From: an uncultured bacterium
Lineage (GTDB): Bacteria; Cyanobacteriota; Vampirovibrionia; Gastranaerophilales; Gastranaerophilaceae
Length of the DNA stretch: 64,000 nucleotides
Assembly (NCBI GenBank): GCA_949284415.1
Contig: CASDVM010000006.1
Span: 1-64,000 of the forward strand
Reading direction: 5' to 3'
Both the position numbers and the translations under genes were made by a program. How positions within the stretch are numbered: position 1 is the stretch's first letter; every line of letters starts with the position of its first letter. Positions 60,826 through 64,000 of the stretch are shown here, one piece after another. Under the pieces are notes generated by a model. That model was given only the letters and a program-made list of their open reading frames with translations, ran no database searches and was not told where the DNA came from.

Positions 60826-62596
60826 ATACGTATGCACCTGCTGCGGTTCTATTGATTCTTGCATTTCTTATTCTCATAAACCTGCTGTCTTGTGTTAAAT
60901 CCCACTGAGGTGCATATCCTTTGCCGGTATACTGCGGAGCAGTATTCTGACTCATAAATAATGCGGCTGTTGATTGGAGACCGTTTGCAAATTTACCCCA
61001 ATCAAATTTTTGACTTGATTTAATAGCTTTAGATGCCACATTTTGGAATTTTGAAACGGTTTTATTACCGGCTTGTTTTCTTGCTTTTTTGCTGAGTCCG
61101 CCGACAACACCGTTTTCTATTGTTCCTCCGACTCCTGTAACATTTTCAGAAAATATATCTTTAGCAGTTGTTCCTGCAACTTGTACATTAACATTATTTT
61201 TTACATTGTCATTTTTAATATCATTAATTAAGTCTTCGCCAATTTTTCCGGTTTTATCATTTGCCATATCTGTTTGAAGCTGTGCGCTTATAGATTTTTT
61301 CATTTCTTTTTCAGTCATACCGCCGAGCTGTCCGCTTTCTGCTAATTGACTTGCCTGTTCTTTTGCAGCTGTATTTGCTGCGAGTTTTTGTGTGGCTTGC
61401 TGCGCTTGAGCATCAATTTGATCAAAAGTTTGACCTAACTGTTTGGTTGACTTAACTGCTGCGGTACCTGTTTGAACAGCACTTGCGGCACTTGCTAAAG
61501 CGCCCATAAGGTTTCCGTCTGCCGCATAAGCGGCAGTTTTGGTAATATTTGCAGCAGCCTGTCCATAGTTACCAACCATTTCAACAACAGTACCGACTTT
61601 TTTCATAACATTACCTGTTGCAATCAAAGCAGCACCTGCTCCAAATAAACCGCTCATGGCAGAACCCAGTGCAATCAAACCTTCTCCGGCTACATTTACA
61701 AGTTGTCCCGTTTGCGAAACAATTGCACTAATCTGTTCAATTTTTGTTGCGAGTTCTGCAACTTTGTTTGTGTCAGACTGGTTAGCTTGAATTGCTTTAG
61801 TATTTTTTTGATTTACTTTAACATAACTATTGCTTGTTTTTTGCATCTGCTTGATAGTTCTTGATGAACTTCTCTGCAAAGTATAAATTTGTTTGCCGTT
61901 ACTTTGAACAAGAGATGTTTTAGAACCGATCAGTGCTTGTAATGCATTGATTTTACTTGCATTAGGGTTTCCTTGTTGACCACCTGACGAATTACCGTTT
62001 ATTGAAAAAGAAGAAGAACCGAGCAAAGAATCCAATTCATTTTGAGCCGCTTCAATTTCTGTCTGTACTTCTTCAGTTTCTTCCACAAGTTTTTGAAGCT
62101 TGTCATTATCCTTTTTTAACTCAGCTTCCTGTTTTTTTAATTGCGTCTGGAATTTTTTATCATCTTTTCTCAGTTGTTTATCAAGTTTTTGCGCATTTGA
62201 GTTATAAGTATCAACTGTTATCTTATCACGCTGTGTATCTTGAGTTAATGATTCAACTTCATCTCCCTGAGCCTGCGCATCAGCAGCAGCAGCTCTTCCA
62301 TCCGCAGCATTATCAATGTCTGTAATATTGTCTGAACCTGATGAACTGCCGGTTGTTCCTGTTGTTCTCGGTGTACCGCTTGTATTGTTTAAATCGTCTA
62401 AACTTCTTCTGGTATTCAAATCATTTAAAGAACTTGCAGTTGTTGTCGGCGATGTCGATTTTGCTCCCGGAGCATTAAAGATTGAACCTGTCATCGTAAG
62501 ATATTCAGGTTTGTTTGCGGAAGCTTGTCTGGCCTGAGTGCTTAAGTTAAGCTTTATCGCATCAATCTTATTCTGTTGTACATTGGATATCGGCAT
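60824..62596 (-). CDS. Coiled-coil protein with Ala/Gly-rich hydrophobic core
   Basis: A 590-aa protein, not recognised. The N-terminal ~125 residues are Ser/Thr/Asn-rich and disordered. A coiled coil (about 130-200, KLDKQLRKDDKKFQTQLKKQ) and a second helical stretch follow. Then comes an Ala/Gly-rich amphipathic or hydrophobic block (about 315-400, GAGAALIATGNVMKKVG, MGALASAASAVQTGTAAVKS) and a polar C-terminus. The plan resembles secreted pore-forming or translocator proteins such as the T3SS hydrophobic translocators, but no secretion system of that type is nearby and there is no signal peptide. GGAGAG precedes the ATG. Confidence 0.65.
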   Translation of the reverse strand: MPISNVQQNKIDAIKLNLSTQARQASANKPEYLTMTGSIFNAPGAKSTSPTTTASSLNDLNTRRSLDDLNNTSGTPRTTGTTGSSSGSDNITDIDNAADGRAAAADAQAQGDEVESLTQDTQRDKITVDTYNSNAQKLDKQLRKDDKKFQTQLKKQEAELKKDNDKLQKLVEETEEVQTEIEAAQNELDSLLGSSSFSINGNSSGGQQGNPNASKINALQALIGSKTSLVQSNGKQIYTLQRSSSRTIKQMQKTSNSYVKVNQKNTKAIQANQSDTNKVAELATKIEQISAIVSQTGQLVNVAGEGLIALGSAMSGLFGAGAALIATGNVMKKVGTVVEMVGNYGQAAANITKTAAYAADGNLMGALASAASAVQTGTAAVKSTKQLGQTFDQIDAQAQQATQKLAANTAAKEQASQLAESGQLGGMTEKEMKKSISAQLQTDMANDKTGKIGEDLINDIKNDNVKNNVNVQVAGTTAKDIFSENVTGVGGTIENGVVGGLSKKARKQAGNKTVSKFQNVASKAIKSSQKFDWGKFANGLQSTAALFMSQNTAPQYTGKGYAPQWDLTQDSRFMRIRNARINRTAAGAYV

Positions 62597-62718
62597 AGCT
62601 CTCCTGCTTATTTAATCTCTCTTAAATATATAAAGTTTTATGGAGAGTGCCGATTTCAGCATTTTTACATGTTGTTACATTTGTTAATATTTTATTATTT
62701 TGTATTTCTTTCACGTAA

Positions 62719-62737
62719 TCCCGAACTTGTTTCGGGA
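62719..62737. repeat. Palindromic repeat (GAACTTGTTTC family)
   Basis: TCCCGAA-CTTGT-TTCGGGA. It has the same core as the elements at 15792 and 17823 but a different, still perfectly paired stem. It lies in the intergenic space upstream of fabI. Confidence 0.75.
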
Positions 62738-62869
62738 CACAATTCAGATTTTGAAATTAACTGAGAATGACACAGATTGTTTAGACCTTTTATTATTTGC
62801 CTAAAAATTCTGTTCATGATAAAATATTTAAGTATTTTAGTTTAAATTTTTAAGAAGGAGATATAAATT

Positions 62870-63682
62870 ATGAAACTAATGGAAGGGAAAAAAGGTGTAA
62901 TTTTCGGGGTATCTAATACTCACGGGATTGCTTATGCCATTGCAAAACAACTTTACGAGGCAGGTGCAGATATCGCATTTACTTACGCAGGCGAAGCAAT
63001 GGAAAAACGTGTAAGACCGCTTGCTGAAGAAATGGGTGCGAAAGTTATTATGAGCTGTGATGTAACGAAAGAAGACGAAGTCGCAGCCGTATTTAAAGAA
63101 TGTGAAAGAGTTTACGGCAAATTGGATTTTGTTGTACATGCTGTTGCGTTTGCCGCAAAAGAAGATTTGCAGGGCAGATTTATTGATACAACAAAAGCAG
63201 GCTGGGATTTAGCACTCGGCGTTAGTTCATATTCTCTGATTACTCTTTGCCGTTATGCTGAACCTATCTTGAATGAAGGTGCATCTGTATTTGCTCTTAC
63301 ATATCTCGGTTCCGAATATGTTGTTGCAAATTACAACGTAATGGGTGTTGCAAAAGCTGCTCTTGAATCTTCTATGAGATACTTAGCAGCAGACTTAGGT
63401 AAAAAAGGTGTCAGAGTAAACTGTATTTCAGCAGGCGCTGTTAAGACTCTTGCGGCTAAAGGAATTTCAGGATTTGATAAAATGCTTAAAGCTGCTGTTG
63501 CAAAATCTCCGCTTAACCGCAATGTAGCTCTGGAAGATGTCGGCAAAGCAGGGCTGTTCTTAGCATCAGATCTTTCAACAGGAACTACAGGACAAATTAT
63601 TTACGTTGACTGCGGATGTCATTCAGTATACGCATCACTGGAAGAAATGGAAATTATTGCAAACTCTATCCCGAAAGCGTAA
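62870..63682 (+). CDS. fabI: Enoyl-[acyl-carrier-protein] reductase
   Basis: NADH-dependent last reduction step of type II fatty acid elongation, 270 aa, cytoplasmic. FabI traits are GKKGVIFGVSNTHGIAYAIA (altered glycine motif), the FVVHAVAFA strand, the Tyr-x6-Lys active site Y-N-V-M-G-V-A-K and the ISAGAVKTLAAKGI loop. Triclosan-type inhibitors target this enzyme in other bacteria. AAGGAG precedes the ATG. A terminator follows. A monocistronic unit. Confidence 0.95.
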   Translation: MKLMEGKKGVIFGVSNTHGIAYAIAKQLYEAGADIAFTYAGEAMEKRVRPLAEEMGAKVIMSCDVTKEDEVAAVFKECERVYGKLDFVVHAVAFAAKEDLQGRFIDTTKAGWDLALGVSSYSLITLCRYAEPILNEGASVFALTYLGSEYVVANYNVMGVAKAALESSMRYLAADLGKKGVRVNCISAGAVKTLAAKGISGFDKMLKAAVAKSPLNRNVALEDVGKAGLFLASDLSTGTTGQIIYVDCGCHSVYASLEEMEIIANSIPKA

Positions 63683-63700
63683 AGAAAGATAATAATAAAT

Positions 63701-63737
63701 AAAAAAAGGAACACTTATTTAAGTGCTCCTTTTTTTA
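63701..63737 (+). terminator. Bidirectional terminator after fabI
   Basis: AAAAAAGGAACACTTA / TAAGTGCTCCTTTTTT-type hairpin with one mismatch, A run before and T run after. Confidence 0.88.
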
Positions 63738-64000
63738 ATTTATAAACGAAAAATTATCTCCTAATTTATTTTCCAGTTGTATTATTAATTTTGATAGAGG
63801 AATATCTAAAGCTTCTGCAATCCTGAAAAGTGTACTCAGCTGAGGGTCTTTGATACCTTTTTCCAGATCAGCCCACATTGATTTTGTCATCCCTATTTCA
63901 GCACAAATTAAGCTTATTGACTTATGCCGGCTCAATCTTGAATCTTTTATTATTTCAGCAATTGCATGTTTTAATTTGTTTCTTTCAATCTCTATATTTA
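63735..64000 (-). CDS. XRE-family HTH regulator (partial, runs off the window)
   Basis: The frame is open from the window edge: residues NKLKHAIAEIIKDSRLSRHK lead into SISLICAEIGMTKSMWADLE, then KGIKDPQLSTLFRIAEALDI and PLSKLI. This is a complete HTH_3-type domain plus a short tail. The TTG at 63935 is only an internal codon; the true start lies beyond position 64000. Target genes are unknown. Confidence 0.8.
   Translation of the reverse strand, partial: NIEIERNKLKHAIAEIIKDSRLSRHKSISLICAEIGMTKSMWADLEKGIKDPQLSTLFRIAEALDIPLSKLIIQLENKLGDNFSFIN

Overview
The window is AT-rich DNA from a Gram-negative-type, DAP-peptidoglycan bacterium. The best fit is a gut lineage of non-photosynthetic Cyanobacteriota (Vampirovibrionia/Melainabacteria, order Gastranaerophilales). 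This is inference from several traits: many pilin-like proteins starting with a [K/R]xxFTLAEVLITLGIIG-type prepilin segment, filamentous-adhesin (TPS-type) exoproteins, a secretin/PilB/PilC operon, MurE with the meso-DAP DNPR motif, and a mostly anaerobic gene complement. There is no prophage, CRISPR array or complete insertion sequence.

Layout. 0-6 kb: pilin-like gene, U32-type protein, maf, SEC-C protein, TPR membrane protein. 6.0-6.5 kb: two tRNA-Pro genes, each preceded by a broken tRNA-like copy. 6.5-11.2 kb: cell wall genes (amidase, PBP2/FtsI, murE). 11.2-16.7 kb: an unstable region where pilin-like genes with 10-nt C/G tracts in their first codons alternate with nagA and ilvD; a 167-bp repeat carrying a divergent promoter and the pilin start occurs twice. 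16.7-20 kb: Fe-S oxidoreductase, proC, rpmH-rnpA. 20-23 kb: first TPS-type adhesin. 23-35.7 kb: tRNA-fMet, AAA ATPase, transporter, gdhA, histidine kinase, MCE protein, secreted GH13 enzyme, acyltransferase. 35.8-45.9 kb: HNH-like protein, tRNA-Ser, aroA, an RHH-NifX-type fusion, glutamate/dicarboxylate symporter, queF-yraN, uridine-kinase-like gene. 46-52 kb: type IV pilus/type II secretion operon (PilP-like, secretin, ATPase, platform protein). 52-57 kb: SDR, small HTH regulator divergent from another pilin gene, rimO, flippase. 57-64 kb: giant adhesin with a (Asp-X)n stretch and a C-terminal PilZ domain, a coiled-coil protein, fabI and a partial HTH gene.

How it fits together. The secretin/ATPase/platform operon can build a pilus or pseudopilus, and five pilin-like genes (one broken) supply subunits. 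Four of these share a C-terminal W-[EK]-I-x-x-D-Y-P-W signature. Two have homopolymer tracts placed so that 11 nt, not the 10 seen here, joins a well-placed start codon to the pilin frame. This is the strongest candidate for an undescribed system: phase-variable pseudopilins whose leader peptides are built from dispersed palindromic repeats. The same kinds of repeat sit in frame inside NagA and IlvD.

A second window-wide pattern is a -10 hexamer placed exactly 6 nt before the ATG in at least fourteen genes, predicting leaderless mRNAs. No computation was possible; family assignments rest on motifs read by eye.
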